From the NCBI RefSeq assembly GCF_007896435.1, contig NZ_VCBL01000001.1, forward strand, positions 649,345 through 713,344: DNA of 64,000 nucleotides. The letters run 5' to 3'. This document shows positions 25,901-35,097 of the stretch, in pieces. The position numbers and the translations under genes are program-made. This DNA is from Rummeliibacillus suwonensis. Its GTDB lineage: Bacteria; Bacillota; Bacilli; Bacillales_A; Planococcaceae. The notes beneath the pieces are model-generated. The model was not told the origin of the DNA. It was given only the letters and a program-made list of their open reading frames with translations, and did not search any database. Position 1 is the first letter of the stretch. Each line of letters starts with the position of its first letter.

Positions 25901-28216
25901 GTGAAGAACATAGGTAAGATATCCATCTACATAATAGCCCTAAGTATTTTGTTTAGTATTTTATATTTAAAAAATGATGTCTTAACTGCTTCTGCAAATC
26001 AGTGGACCTATACGATTTCTCCCAGCACAACACCATTAAATAAAAAGATGAAAAAGTATAAAACTTATTCATCCCAAACCCAAAATTATTATACGATAAG
26101 ATCTTATCTTGAAAAGCTGGAAGTGAATGGTGGAGGAAAGTTAATACTAAAAAAAGGAAATTATAAGATTACAAACACATTATATGTACCTTCAAACATA
26201 ACAATACAATTAAATGATGGCGTAAAGCTAGAAAAAAGCATGGAAACAGGTAATTCATTAAAAGCTTCAAAGTCCATGTTTCAACTTGTAGCACCCAATA
26301 TTAAAAAGAATGGAGATCTGAATGATGGCTATTCGGGGTCAAAAAATATTAAGATTATAAGTAAAGGGAAGGCAACTATTGACTTAAAAAATAATAAAAA
26401 TGTAAACGGTATTATTACAGGGCATAATCAAAACTTGACCATTAAAAATATACAATTCAAAAACGCTAATAATGGATATTTCATCCAATTGGTAGCTACT
26501 CAAAATGCCAAAATTCAAAATAACACATTTACAAATGAAAATTCTACATCCAAACCCTCTATTAGCATTGAAGCAGCTGACTTTTCGTATGGCACATACA
26601 AAGTTGATTGGAGTATGTATGATGAAACCCCTAATTCACAGATCGTCATCGAAAAAAATAAATTCGATCAAGTTTTCGAAGCCATTAGTTCCAATCAATT
26701 TACTGGCGATATTTTTCATTCAAAAGTAAAAATTTTGGACAATACGATCAAAAATACGACGTCATATGCGATTGTAGCTAAAAATTGGAAGTTGCCTACA
26801 ATCGAGAATAATAAGATTCAATCTGTAAATGGAGACTATGGGATCTTTGTGAAGGGGACTTATAAACCGATTATTCAACATAACCAATTTGTAAAAATGA
26901 ACATAGCAGTCATGTTAGCTGCGCAAACTGGATTAAACGAAGCAGCAAATTCCAATACAGTTACGCTAGGAACAAAAAAAGCACTTGCATCAAATGAAGG
27001 AAAAGACTTACGAGAATATTTTATGCATATCGAGCATGATTCGGCAGAACCTGTTGAGAAAATTGAAATCACGGATATGAATGATTTAGGAAAAAAAGAG
27101 TATAAGGTGACTCCAGAATCATCTCCACTTAATAAAGAATTCCTTTTACGGGCGTCATATACTCCGCAAACCAAGCAATATTATGCTTTGCGCTCTTATA
27201 TGGAACAACTTGAAAAACAGGGTGGAGGCAAACTTATTTTTACAAAGGGCGTATATACCGTATCAAATGTTCTATATGTACCATCGAACGTATCACTTGT
27301 ATTTGAAGATGGTACAGAGATTCAAAAAGGCGATGATACGGGAACAACCGTTATAAACCCATCTAGCTCTATTTTTCAATTGATCCGACCATCTTTATCC
27401 AAAAAGGAGCGAGTCGTAAGTGGTCATGGTGGTGAAAAAAATATAAGTTTTGTGGGCAAAGGGAAAGTTGTTTTCAATTTGAATTATAAGCTAAGCAGTT
27501 TTGCCATTATTATGGGACATAACAAAAATGTTCATATATCGAATATAGAATTTCGTAATATGAACGCTGGGCATTTTATTGAAATAGATGCATCAGAGGA
27601 TGTGACGATTGAAAATAATAAATTTATCGACTCTCAACCTTCTGATCGAAACATTAAAGAAGCGATTAATGTTGATACGCCAGATAAAACCACTTTAGGA
27701 TGGAGTTCAAAATGGAGTAATTTTGACTGTACGGCTAACAATCGTTTGAATATCATTAATAATGAATTTCGAAATTTAGATCGAGCGGTCGGAACTCACA
27801 AATATTCTGGTGGGCATCTTCATACAAATGTTATAATCCGCGGCAATACGATTGATACGATGCGAAATGATGCGATACGAGTGATGAACTGGAAAACACC
27901 GATTATCGAAAATAATGCTATTCGAAATGTTGCGATTAATAATCCTAAAAAAAGAGGGATTTTATCAAGTGGTGCTATTCATCCGAAGATCCGAAATAAC
28001 ACATTTACAAATGTAGGACGAGCAGTTCAATTCATTGCATGGAAAAATAGTGGACCGGGAGAACAATACGATGAGATCAAAGACGTCTTATCCAATGAAG
28101 AAAAGGATTTATTGAAAACAAATCAACTTTTCAATACAACGGAAAGTTTTATACGAATTTCTTCAGTTTACTTACAATACCGTGAACCTGAAAAAATAAC
28201 ATTAAAGCCGTTTTAG
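25901..28216 (+). CDS. Secreted right-handed beta-helix protein with internal duplication
   Basis: A 771-residue exported protein. After an N-terminal signal sequence (about 8-33) come two tandem homologous halves, roughly 34-395 and 396-765. Each begins with a YxxxPxxxPLNK segment, then a YYxxRSYxExLExxGGGKL segment and YVPSN, and continues with repeated NN/N-F beta-helix rungs (IENNKFID, IRGNTID). This is the pectate-lyase-like parallel beta-helix fold found in carbohydrate-active and surface proteins. I see no safely assignable catalytic residues, so substrate is unknown. GTG 25901 follows GAGGAAGGAG. It sits directly after two miniature elements and ends at a terminator, so it is probably an accessory surface gene. 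Confidence 0.75.
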   Translation: MKNIGKISIYIIALSILFSILYLKNDVLTASANQWTYTISPSTTPLNKKMKKYKTYSSQTQNYYTIRSYLEKLEVNGGGKLILKKGNYKITNTLYVPSNITIQLNDGVKLEKSMETGNSLKASKSMFQLVAPNIKKNGDLNDGYSGSKNIKIISKGKATIDLKNNKNVNGIITGHNQNLTIKNIQFKNANNGYFIQLVATQNAKIQNNTFTNENSTSKPSISIEAADFSYGTYKVDWSMYDETPNSQIVIEKNKFDQVFEAISSNQFTGDIFHSKVKILDNTIKNTTSYAIVAKNWKLPTIENNKIQSVNGDYGIFVKGTYKPIIQHNQFVKMNIAVMLAAQTGLNEAANSNTVTLGTKKALASNEGKDLREYFMHIEHDSAEPVEKIEITDMNDLGKKEYKVTPESSPLNKEFLLRASYTPQTKQYYALRSYMEQLEKQGGGKLIFTKGVYTVSNVLYVPSNVSLVFEDGTEIQKGDDTGTTVINPSSSIFQLIRPSLSKKERVVSGHGGEKNISFVGKGKVVFNLNYKLSSFAIIMGHNKNVHISNIEFRNMNAGHFIEIDASEDVTIENNKFIDSQPSDRNIKEAINVDTPDKTTLGWSSKWSNFDCTANNRLNIINNEFRNLDRAVGTHKYSGGHLHTNVIIRGNTIDTMRNDAIRVMNWKTPIIENNAIRNVAINNPKKRGILSSGAIHPKIRNNTFTNVGRAVQFIAWKNSGPGEQYDEIKDVLSNEEKDLLKTNQLFNTTESFIRISSVYLQYREPEKITLKPF

Positions 28217-28387
28217 GGAAAGACATGTTGAAATATACTCCGCCTCATGGTTTTGTCAGAGGAGAATATTTTCCTCGCAAGGGCAGCTGTCCATTTTCTT
28301 AACTGTTAGTATGAATCGGCGAAGTCTTAACTCAGGTCGCTTATTTCTAACTGAGTAATTTATCGAATATCACCATAGTAGGTCCAA

Positions 28388-28433
28388 AGAAAAGATGTGA
28401 TGAAGAATGACAAATTTCATCACATCTTTTTTG
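28388..28433 (+). terminator. Terminator of the beta-helix gene
   Basis: AAAGATGTGATGAA pairs with TTCATCACATCTTTTTT. Confidence 0.85.
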
Positions 28434-28853
28434 CGATTAATGAAAATGGAAGGAATGAAGAGAACGGAAAATGAATGTACAGGATGATCGCACATAGACG
28501 ATATAAATATTAAATCAATATTTCAGTTCAAAAATAAAAATTTTTTGGTCAGGTTGCCTGATAAAATCATTCAAATTATAACCTAAATCTTGAAACAAAG
28601 TGTTTTTAAAAGTGATTAACTTCTCTTTTTTTCGCTTCATATCGTGGTAAAATAGAAGCATATGCCTTTTTATCCTACTTTAACAGGTAGTAAAGTCAAC
28701 CAGTTATGATGATGAACCGATTGTTGAAAGACAAAAGATATATAGTGTGTTTAGTCTACTTGCTCATATAGATATAGTGAATAATATAGAACGATAACAT
28801 CAATAGAATCATTTTATTTGTAATCGTGGGATCATTTTTTAGGAGGAACAGTT
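28434..28853. other. 420 nt gap with a decayed TTTTATCCCGC-family repeat head
   Basis: No gene. TTTTATCCTACTTTAACAGG at 28667-28686, followed by TAGTAAAG, matches the opening of the structured repeat; the CCCG/CGGG stem has changed at one pair from C-G to T-A. The rest is AT-rich, with the ribosome binding site TAGGAGGAACAG at its end. Confidence 0.5.
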
Positions 28854-29903
28854 ATGGCACAATTGGTGAAGTTACAAGATTATGTTTCACGTTATCAAAA
28901 TGATTTAAAAAGATATCCAACCCAATTTGTGAGATTAAAAAAAATACAATGGGAACGCATGAAGAAAGATTGGGCATCTGGGGAGGAAATTCCTCAATGG
29001 GACCATGAAGAATTGGAAGAAAAAACTCATAAAAGTTTCTTGCAACGTATTTTATCTTTTAATCGAAAAAAGAAAGAGGATCATGAGGAAGAGGATATGG
29101 ATATTAGGGATAGAGAAGACTTTCTCGACCAAATATCTGAAGAGCTTTCCAAACAACAGCAAGATGAGGAAGAGATTCAGGAAGAGTCAAATACGTTCAT
29201 GTTCCAGCCAACCATATTTTACTATCCGCAAACCATTGAAGAATTAAAGAAAATGTATGTAGATCAACTTTTTCAATTTCAGATAAAGTGGGCAAGTTCT
29301 ACTTTAAGAGAAAAATCATACGTAGATTCAAAATATTATCGAGATTCTTTGCTAAGGGCATTTACACAACGTTTACCAGATAGCTATTTGTTGTTTTACT
29401 ATCCAATTTTTCAAGTGAAAAAGGCACCTGTTGAAATGGGAATCCTCTTATTAACACCTACTGATTGCTTCTGCATTCAAGTTTTAGAGGAAGAATTCCA
29501 AGCTGTATTTGTCGGTGATAGCAGTCGATTTTGGGAGAAGAAAGTCGGTAAAATAGATAAAAAGGTTTTAAATCCCCTTATTGGATTAAATCGCATGGAA
29601 TCTATTGTGAAACAGATTTTTAAAAAGAATACAATCGATCTACCTATCCGCAAAGTTGTCCTTTCAAGGAATGGTTATATTGACTATCCAGGTTCTAGTT
29701 ATAGTGTTGAATTTGTCGATAAAAGAAAATACTCAGATTGGTTTGCTCGTCTGAAGAAAAACCATTCCCCGATGAAACTGATGCAATTTAAAGCCGCGCA
29801 ATATTTGTTGAATAATGTACAGACGACTTCTTATCACAGACTTGATTTGAATGATGACGATCTCATATCTCCTGAACAGGTTATTGCGGAAAAGCATTCA
29901 TAA
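28854..29903 (+). CDS. Hypothetical protein, possible NERD/nuclease-like fold
   Basis: A 349-residue cytosolic protein that I do not recognise by name. Residues 1-60 are helical and basic, 60-115 form a strongly acidic coiled stretch (EDHEEEDMDIRDRED, QQQDEEEIQEES), and 140-310 form an alpha/beta domain. That part has LPDSYLLFYYPIFQV then EMGILLLTPTDCFCIQVLEE, a pattern similar to the NERD domain (strand, E, strand, IQV) but without a clear catalytic K. ATG 28854 follows TAGGAGGAACAG. It lies alone before trmB. The nuclease-like call is a guess from shape only. Confidence 0.55.
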   Translation: MAQLVKLQDYVSRYQNDLKRYPTQFVRLKKIQWERMKKDWASGEEIPQWDHEELEEKTHKSFLQRILSFNRKKKEDHEEEDMDIRDREDFLDQISEELSKQQQDEEEIQEESNTFMFQPTIFYYPQTIEELKKMYVDQLFQFQIKWASSTLREKSYVDSKYYRDSLLRAFTQRLPDSYLLFYYPIFQVKKAPVEMGILLLTPTDCFCIQVLEEEFQAVFVGDSSRFWEKKVGKIDKKVLNPLIGLNRMESIVKQIFKKNTIDLPIRKVVLSRNGYIDYPGSSYSVEFVDKRKYSDWFARLKKNHSPMKLMQFKAAQYLLNNVQTTSYHRLDLNDDDLISPEQVIAEKHS

Positions 29904-30239
29904 AACTTCTTTTTATCGTCAATAGCAGAGCTGAGAATGGTAATGAAAAGAGAATGTGGCAGAAGATTGAGAAGGATTTAGCTGTTCCTTATAATAAGCT
30001 GATCGGTTCGACTAATACCCGGTGAAAGATGAAGAAAGCCCCAACTGACTGGATGGTTCACTTTATAGAAGGGCTTTGCTATACTTCAATTGTTGATATG
30101 AATAATCGTCAAATAAAAAGTAACCGGTCCAGTGAAAAGAGGTCTGTTGTGAAGCGCTGTAAAATGGATTGTATTTTAACAGACCGAATAATGAAATAAA
30201 ACATTGGAATAGATGAAAAAATAGAAATGAGGAAATACA
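29904..30239. other. Gap with a decayed structured-repeat 3' part
   Basis: No gene. GATCGGTTCGACTAATACCC followed by GGTGAAAGATGAAGAAAGCC and GGATGGTTCACTTTAT (about 29999-30066) is a worn copy of the 3' half of the TTTTATCCCGC family. ATGAGGAAATACA at the end is the trmB ribosome binding site. Confidence 0.5.
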
Positions 30240-30893
30240 TTGAGAGTCCGACATAAACCATGGGCAGCTGATTTTATCAAAGCACATCCAGAAATCATCA
30301 TACCTGATCCAGAAAAATGTAAAGGAAATTGGAAAGAGTTGTTTGAAAATAATAATCCATTGCATATTGAAGTAGGTTCAGGTAAAGGGCAATTTATCAC
30401 TGGTATGGCTTTGCAAAATCCAGAGATCAACTATCTTGGTATTGAATTATTTGATAGTGTCATCGTGAAAGCAGCAGAAAAAGTTATGGAGGCTGGTTCA
30501 CCGAAGAATGTCCGTTTACTATTAGTAAATGGTGCAGAATTAGAAAAATATTTTGAAAAAAATGAAGTGAGTCGTATCTATTTGAACTTTTCTGATCCAT
30601 GGCCAAAGACACGTCATGCAAAACGACGCTTAACGCATGAAAACTTCTTAAAATTATACGAAGCAGTGTTAGTAGACAATGGAGAAATACATTTCAAAAC
30701 AGACAACCGCGGTTTGTTTGAATATTCTTTAGTGAGCATGTCACACTATGGCATGAAATTGAACTACGTGTCGCTTGATTTACATGCAGAAATGCCAGAA
30801 GATAATATCATGACGGAATATGAGGAAAAATTTTCTTCGAAGGGGCAACCGATTTATCGTTTAGAAGCTCAGTTCCAAACAAAACAGTCATAA
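30240..30893 (+). CDS. trmB: tRNA (guanine-N7)-methyltransferase TrmB
   Basis: A 217-residue SAM-dependent enzyme that methylates G46 of tRNAs. It starts with TTG 30240 ([12 protein letters not shown], the family opening), with GAGGA upstream. The SAM-binding motif is [11 protein letters not shown], and the family signature is [17 protein letters not shown]. Length is normal. In B. subtilis it neighbours ytzH and ytnP, as here. Confidence 0.95.
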   Translation: MRVRHKPWAADFIKAHPEIIIPDPEKCKGNWKELFENNNPLHIEVGSGKGQFITGMALQNPEINYLGIELFDSVIVKAAEKVMEAGSPKNVRLLLVNGAELEKYFEKNEVSRIYLNFSDPWPKTRHAKRRLTHENFLKLYEAVLVDNGEIHFKTDNRGLFEYSLVSMSHYGMKLNYVSLDLHAEMPEDNIMTEYEEKFSSKGQPIYRLEAQFQTKQS

Positions 30894-31006
30894 GCTTTTT
30901 ACCATAAGAACTTTTTTGTATAAGTTGCTTCTGAAGGAATCAAGAAAATTCGAATTCTGTAATGTTTTACTTTATAAAAGTCTTAAAAAGATAAATATGT
31001 CATTAT

Positions 31007-31050
31007 AAAAAGCACAGAATGTTGTCAAAGCCGCATTCTGTGCTTTGTTT
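31007..31050. terminator. Bidirectional terminator trmB / small minus-strand gene
   Basis: AAAAGCACAGAATG pairs with CATTCTGTGCTTTG around TTGTCAAAGCCG. It lies between converging genes and belongs to a family of similar terminators (see 32390 and 48980). Confidence 0.85.
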
Positions 31051-31077
31051 TGGGATACGTCTTTTTTAGACATAGTT

Positions 31078-31272
31078 TTATTTAATGTCATGGTCATACA
31101 GTGATTGGCGTAATATTTCCTTTTCTAATTGCTGTAGCTGATTGCCTATGTCTTTTTGCAAATCTTTAGATAGATCTGTTTTCCTTTCTAAATTCTCGAT
31201 AGATACCAGTAATTTTAAATATTTTTGACATGTTATTTCATGGTCATTGAACATCTTCATGGCTCTCCTCAC
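31078..31272 (-). CDS. Small helical protein, possibly YtzH-like
   Basis: A 64-residue charged, helical protein (YLKLLVSIENLERKTDLSKD, then IGNQLQQLEKEILRQSLY). Its place between trmB and ytnP is that of ytzH in B. subtilis, but it is shorter than I remember YtzH to be, so the match is by position mainly. A start at an internal Met (MKMFNDHE) is possible. A GTGAGGAG ribosome binding site precedes the ATG at 31272. Confidence 0.6.
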   Translation of the reverse strand: MRRAMKMFNDHEITCQKYLKLLVSIENLERKTDLSKDLQKDIGNQLQQLEKEILRQSLYDHDIK

Positions 31273-31478
31273 TTAGTCATAAAGTTTTATTACCTTTTTA
31301 TATATTTTTTATCATAAAATAGTAAAATTTGTAGATATAAATATCTAATCTATTACATTATAGAAAATGTTGTCTATTTATGGTATGAATAAGTACAAAT
31401 TTTTTTAAACATGTTACAATTATGTGAAGCATCATCTATCCATTTTGATGCATAGATTTACACAAAGGGGGATTTAAT

Positions 31479-32345
31479 GTGGACGCATTTCAGTTTCACG
31501 ATATGAAGCTTACATGGCTGAATGGAGGAGTCACTCATTTAGATGGGGGAGCAATGTTTGGGGTAGTGCCAAAGCCGTTATGGTCACGAAAATATCCGGC
31601 GAATGATAGCAATCAAATTGAATTACGAACAGACCCAATTTTGATCCAATATCAAGGGAAAAATTTATTGATCGATTCAGGGATTGGAAATGAAAAATTT
31701 ACCGATAAGCAACTGCGCAATTATGGGATAACCGAACAATCAAAAATTGTTGCGAGTCTAGGAGAACTAGGATTAACAACAAATGATATCGACTATATAT
31801 TGATGACACATTTACATTTTGACCATGCATGTGGTTTGACAAGGTGGCAAGACGATCAATTGATCCCTACATTTGAAAACGCTACCATTTTAGTTTCTCA
31901 AGTAGAATGGGATGAGATGCGTGATCCGAATATTCGTTCAGTAAATACGTACTGGGAGGCTAATTGGAAGTCAATCGTAAACCAAGTGAAAACCTTTGAG
32001 CAGCAATTAGAAGTGTTACCGGGTATCCTTATGGTTCATACTGGTGGTCATAGTGATGGGCATTGTATTATTCGTTTAACGCAAAAGGGAGAAACGATTA
32101 TACACATGGCAGATATAATGCCAACTCATGCACATCAAAATCCATTATGGGTATTAGCTTACGATGATTATCCAATGACCTCTGTTTTTGCAAAACAAAA
32201 ATTAGTGAGGGAAATAGTAGAAAATGGTTATTGGGTTAGTTTTTATCATGATGCCTACAAACGTCTTATCAAATGGGATACAACTGGTAAAAATATAATA
32301 GCAGAGTTACCACGTACAAGAGAATCTCATACAACTGCTAAATAA
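31479..32345 (+). CDS. ytnP: Metallo-beta-lactamase-fold lactonase (YtnP)
   Basis: A 288-residue metal-dependent hydrolase. The di-zinc motif is [11 protein letters not shown] (HxHxDH), with later ligands in HTGGHSDGH and the [11 protein letters not shown] segment. B. subtilis YtnP degrades lactone signals such as those of Streptomyces (quorum quenching); that role is inferred here by orthology. GTG 31479 follows AAAGGGG and gives the family start [14 protein letters not shown]. Confidence 0.9.
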   Translation: MDAFQFHDMKLTWLNGGVTHLDGGAMFGVVPKPLWSRKYPANDSNQIELRTDPILIQYQGKNLLIDSGIGNEKFTDKQLRNYGITEQSKIVASLGELGLTTNDIDYILMTHLHFDHACGLTRWQDDQLIPTFENATILVSQVEWDEMRDPNIRSVNTYWEANWKSIVNQVKTFEQQLEVLPGILMVHTGGHSDGHCIIRLTQKGETIIHMADIMPTHAHQNPLWVLAYDDYPMTSVFAKQKLVREIVENGYWVSFYHDAYKRLIKWDTTGKNIIAELPRTRESHTTAK

Positions 32346-32389
32346 TACGAGAGTAATAAAGTAAGGGACCGAAGTTTCATATATGAAAA

Positions 32390-32432
32390 ATAAAGCACAG
32401 AATGCTGTTCAATCCGCATTTTGTGCTTTTGT
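32390..32432 (+). terminator. Terminator of ytnP
   Basis: AAAGCACAGAATG pairs with CATTTTGTGCTTTT. Confidence 0.8.
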
Positions 32433-32462
32433 GTTGAAGGTGATGCGTATACTTTTCTTAGA

Positions 32463-32545
32463 AGGACCCGCAGAAAAGCGAGCAATATGTAGCAGAAATC
32501 TCTCATGCCTATTGCAATGGATAAAATTCGATGATCAATCTATTA
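32463..32545 (+). repeat. Decayed right end of a miniature element
   Basis: CCCGCAGAAAAGCGAGCAA then TGTAGCAGAAATC and ATGGATAAAATTCGATGATC follow the order of the right end of the elements at 24615 and 25258. The terminal repeat is no longer recognisable. Confidence 0.6.
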
Positions 32546-32550
32546 TTTTA

Positions 32551-32865
32551 TTAAACTCTTACCAAGTCAACAATGGACCCTGTTTTTGCATCAGCTGCAA
32601 ATTCAAAATTCACCGTTTCTCCTTCTTCTACTCGAGAAATACCACCCTTATACACTGGAATTTCGATATTTTCTTTATGAAATAATTGAGGCTCCATGAA
32701 AATCCATGATCCATCTATTGGTCCTTGAATTTTAAAGGCGTTTTTTATATTTTCTAAAACAGCATTGGCATTTTTATAGGGATTTACCTTTTCACTTACT
32801 TCTTTAATGACATATGCAGTAGCAATCCCTGTCGCAACGCCCAGTAAGAAATCCTGTAATTTCAT
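32551..32865 (-). CDS. ytzB: Small protein YtzB
   Basis: A 104-residue protein. An N-terminal hydrophobic segment (FLLGVATGIATAYVI) anchors or exports it. The rest is a small PepSY-like alpha/beta domain (VLENIKNAFKIQGPIDGSWI ... TVNFEFAADAKTGSIVDLVRV). B. subtilis YtzB has similar length and sits between ytnP and ytoP. The ribosome binding site AAAGGAGGATGTTAA is excellent. Function is unknown; PepSY domains often inhibit proteases. Confidence 0.8.
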   Translation of the reverse strand: MKLQDFLLGVATGIATAYVIKEVSEKVNPYKNANAVLENIKNAFKIQGPIDGSWIFMEPQLFHKENIEIPVYKGGISRVEEGETVNFEFAADAKTGSIVDLVRV

Positions 32866-33041
32866 TTAACATCCTCCTTTGAGTATATGCCATTAGTTTA
32901 ACATATACTATTTATCGTGTGGAAATCAGAAGGATACGGGATGATTTTTGTAAAGAGCATTTCGATATTCGAAGTAAAGTGGTAGAATTTTATCCAAGCT
33001 TTGTCTACAATAGGAGTGAACGTTCTAAGGGAGGCTTTATC

Positions 33042-34115
33042 ATGAATCAAGATATGCTAGAAATGTTTAAGACACTTACAGAATTACCAGGTGCTCCAGG
33101 AAATGAGCATGCGGTTCGTGCTTATATGCGTCAAGAATTATCAAAATATGCTGATGAAATTGTGCAAGATAATTTAGGTGGTGTTTTTGGCCTGAAGAAG
33201 GGCGATGAAAATGGTCCGAGAATTTTAGTCGCAGGTCATATGGATGAAGTAGCATTCATGGTCACTCAAATTACGGAAAATGGTATGATTCGTTTCCAAA
33301 CGCTTGGCGGCTGGTGGAATCAAGTGATGCTTGCTCAGCGCATAGAAGTTTATACAAAAAATGGTCCTGTTCCAGGTGTAATTTCTTCAGTTCCCAAACA
33401 TCTACTAACACCGGAAATGCAATCAAAACCGATGGAGATTAACAATATGTTAATTGATATTGGTGCAGATGATAAAGAAGACGCGATTCGATTAGGTGTC
33501 CGACCAGGGCAATCGATTATTCCTGTTTGTCCATTTACACCAATGGCCAATCCAAAGAAAGTGATGGCGAAAGCATGGGATAATCGATATGGCTGCGGTT
33601 TAGCAATCGAATTGTTAAAAGAATTAAAAGATGAAAAATTACCAAATACCTTGTATTCAGGCGCTAATGTGATGGAAGAGGTTGGTTTAAGAGGGGCAAA
33701 AGTTTCTGCTAACATGATCAAACCAGATCTTTTCTTTGCACTAGATGCGAGCCCTGCGAACGATACTTCAGGTGATAAAAATCAATTTGGTCAACTCGGG
33801 AAAGGCCCGTTAGTCAGAATTTATGATCGTACAATGGTCACTCATAAGGGGATACGTGAATATGTGTTAGATACGGCTGAATCGAATCATATTCCCTATC
33901 AATATTTTGTCGCTCCAGGTGGCGGTACAGATGCTGGAAGTGTACATTTATCAAATGAAGGTGTACCAAGTACAGTTATTGGTATTTGCGCACGTTACAT
34001 TCATTCTCATGCATCGATTATTCATACAGATGATATTGATGCTGCGAAGGAATTACTTGTAAAATTAGTCAAAAATGCAGACCGTTCAACTCTAGAAACG
34101 ATTCGCAAAAGCTGA
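33042..34115 (+). CDS. ytoP: M42-family aminopeptidase YtoP
   Basis: A 357-residue cytosolic metallo-aminopeptidase of the glutamyl aminopeptidase/endoglucanase M family. Motifs include [10 protein letters not shown] (metal His and catalytic Asp), [10 protein letters not shown] (bridging Asp), [11 protein letters not shown] (catalytic and ligand Glu), ALDAS and GGGTDAGS with IHSHASI. ATG 33042 is chosen because AAGGGAGGC lies 8 nt before it and [17 protein letters not shown] is the family start; an in-frame extension upstream to 32919 has no support. Confidence 0.92.
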   Translation: MNQDMLEMFKTLTELPGAPGNEHAVRAYMRQELSKYADEIVQDNLGGVFGLKKGDENGPRILVAGHMDEVAFMVTQITENGMIRFQTLGGWWNQVMLAQRIEVYTKNGPVPGVISSVPKHLLTPEMQSKPMEINNMLIDIGADDKEDAIRLGVRPGQSIIPVCPFTPMANPKKVMAKAWDNRYGCGLAIELLKELKDEKLPNTLYSGANVMEEVGLRGAKVSANMIKPDLFFALDASPANDTSGDKNQFGQLGKGPLVRIYDRTMVTHKGIREYVLDTAESNHIPYQYFVAPGGGTDAGSVHLSNEGVPSTVIGICARYIHSHASIIHTDDIDAAKELLVKLVKNADRSTLETIRKS

Positions 34116-34236
34116 GCATGCTCATGAGTGCTGCGGAGCTCGAATCAAAATCATTTTTTCAACTGTCGATCGAGAAACTAAGGCGACACGAGAAGATGCG
34201 TTTAGAAGCAACTAAAATGAAAAGCTGAACATGTTC
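34113..34236. repeat. Two variant 12 bp palindromes after ytoP
   Basis: TGAGCATGCTCA (34113-34124, including the ytoP stop) and TGAACATGTTCA (34225-34236) are both perfect palindromes, each preceded by AAAAGC. They differ by a paired G-C to A-T change. Confidence 0.6.
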
Positions 34237-34335
34237 AATCAGAAACAGCTAGCTAGATAAAGACAACTAAAATTTGGTATAGTAAAGGAGATTTTCATTG
34301 GGAATCTCCTTTAATTTTGATAGTTAGGAAGTGTC

Positions 34336-34887
34336 ATGATGAAAGTAGGAATTGGTACGACAAACAAAGCCAAAGTAAGTGCAGTACTTTCCGTAGTGAC
34401 GAAACATTTTCATGATATTTTAACATTTGAACATATTTCAGTAGATTCAGGTGTTTCTGCGCAACCAATGTCAACGGAGGAAACTAGAACGGGTGCTATA
34501 AATCGTGCAAGAAGGGCATTGGCAGAAACAAATGCCACCATTGCCTTTGGTTTAGAAGGCGGTGTCACAATGATTGACGACATCATGTATTTATGCAATT
34601 GGGGTGCATTGGCTATAGAAAATGGGCAATTGTTTACGGCTGCAGGTGCTCAAATTCCGTTGCCAGATGAAATAGCAGAGCAAATAGCTGCCGGTCGAGA
34701 GTTAGGACCTGTTATGGATGACTTTGTTCATCAATCAGATACTCATCAAAATGCGGGAGCTATTGGTATTTTAACGGATGGTATGCTGGATCGAAAAGAA
34801 ATGTTTGAACATATTTTGCAACAATTAGTAGGTCAATATTTTTTTTATCCCGCTTTAACGGGCAGTAAGACCCCATCTCAAGATTGA
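34336..34887 (+). CDS. DUF84/YjjX-type inosine-xanthosine triphosphatase, 3' end altered by a repeat
   Basis: A 183-residue protein of the YjjX (NTPase/DUF84) family, which hydrolyses non-canonical ITP and XTP to protect nucleic acids. Motifs are GTTNKAKVSAV, the SVDSGVSAQPMSTEETRTGA segment, AFGLEGGV and NWGALAI. Codons 170-183 (FYPALTGSKTPSQD) lie inside a copy of the TTTTATCCCGC structured repeat beginning at about 34843, so the natural C-terminus has been replaced by repeat-encoded residues. The catalytic core is intact. ATG 34336 follows TAGGAA; ATG 34339 is equally possible. Confidence 0.8.
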   Translation: MMKVGIGTTNKAKVSAVLSVVTKHFHDILTFEHISVDSGVSAQPMSTEETRTGAINRARRALAETNATIAFGLEGGVTMIDDIMYLCNWGALAIENGQLFTAAGAQIPLPDEIAEQIAAGRELGPVMDDFVHQSDTHQNAGAIGILTDGMLDRKEMFEHILQQLVGQYFFYPALTGSKTPSQD

Positions 34888-34998
34888 GAGAGAAACGAAA
34901 AATATAGATGGGGGATCAACTGCCCGTAAAAGTCCGATTGGTTCAACTAACCATCAGTGGGGGGGGAAGAAAACCCCACTGATGGAGTTTCACTTTAT
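34843..34998 (+). repeat. Dispersed structured repeat (TTTTATCCCGC family), copy 3
   Basis: The best preserved copy. Stem CGGGCAGT / ACTGCCCG encloses CCCCATC / GATGGGG. CGATTGGTTCAACTAA then leads to the 3' hairpin CCATCAGTGGGG / CCCCACTGATGG, ending AGTTTCACTTTATC. It overlaps the last 14 codons of the preceding gene and lies upstream of the lipoprotein gene. Confidence 0.8.
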
Positions 34999-35097
34999 CA
35001 AAAATATGCGAAATAGGTAGAAAAGACACGATAGTTGCATAGGTGTCGCATGACTTTTACAATAAAGGTAGTCCAAGTACGAATGGAGGAATTACAT

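Noticed and set aside
34225-34236. LexA/SOS box for TGAACATGTTCA
   Set aside because: The Bacillus box needs GAAC-N4-GTTC; here the half-sites are only 2 nt apart.
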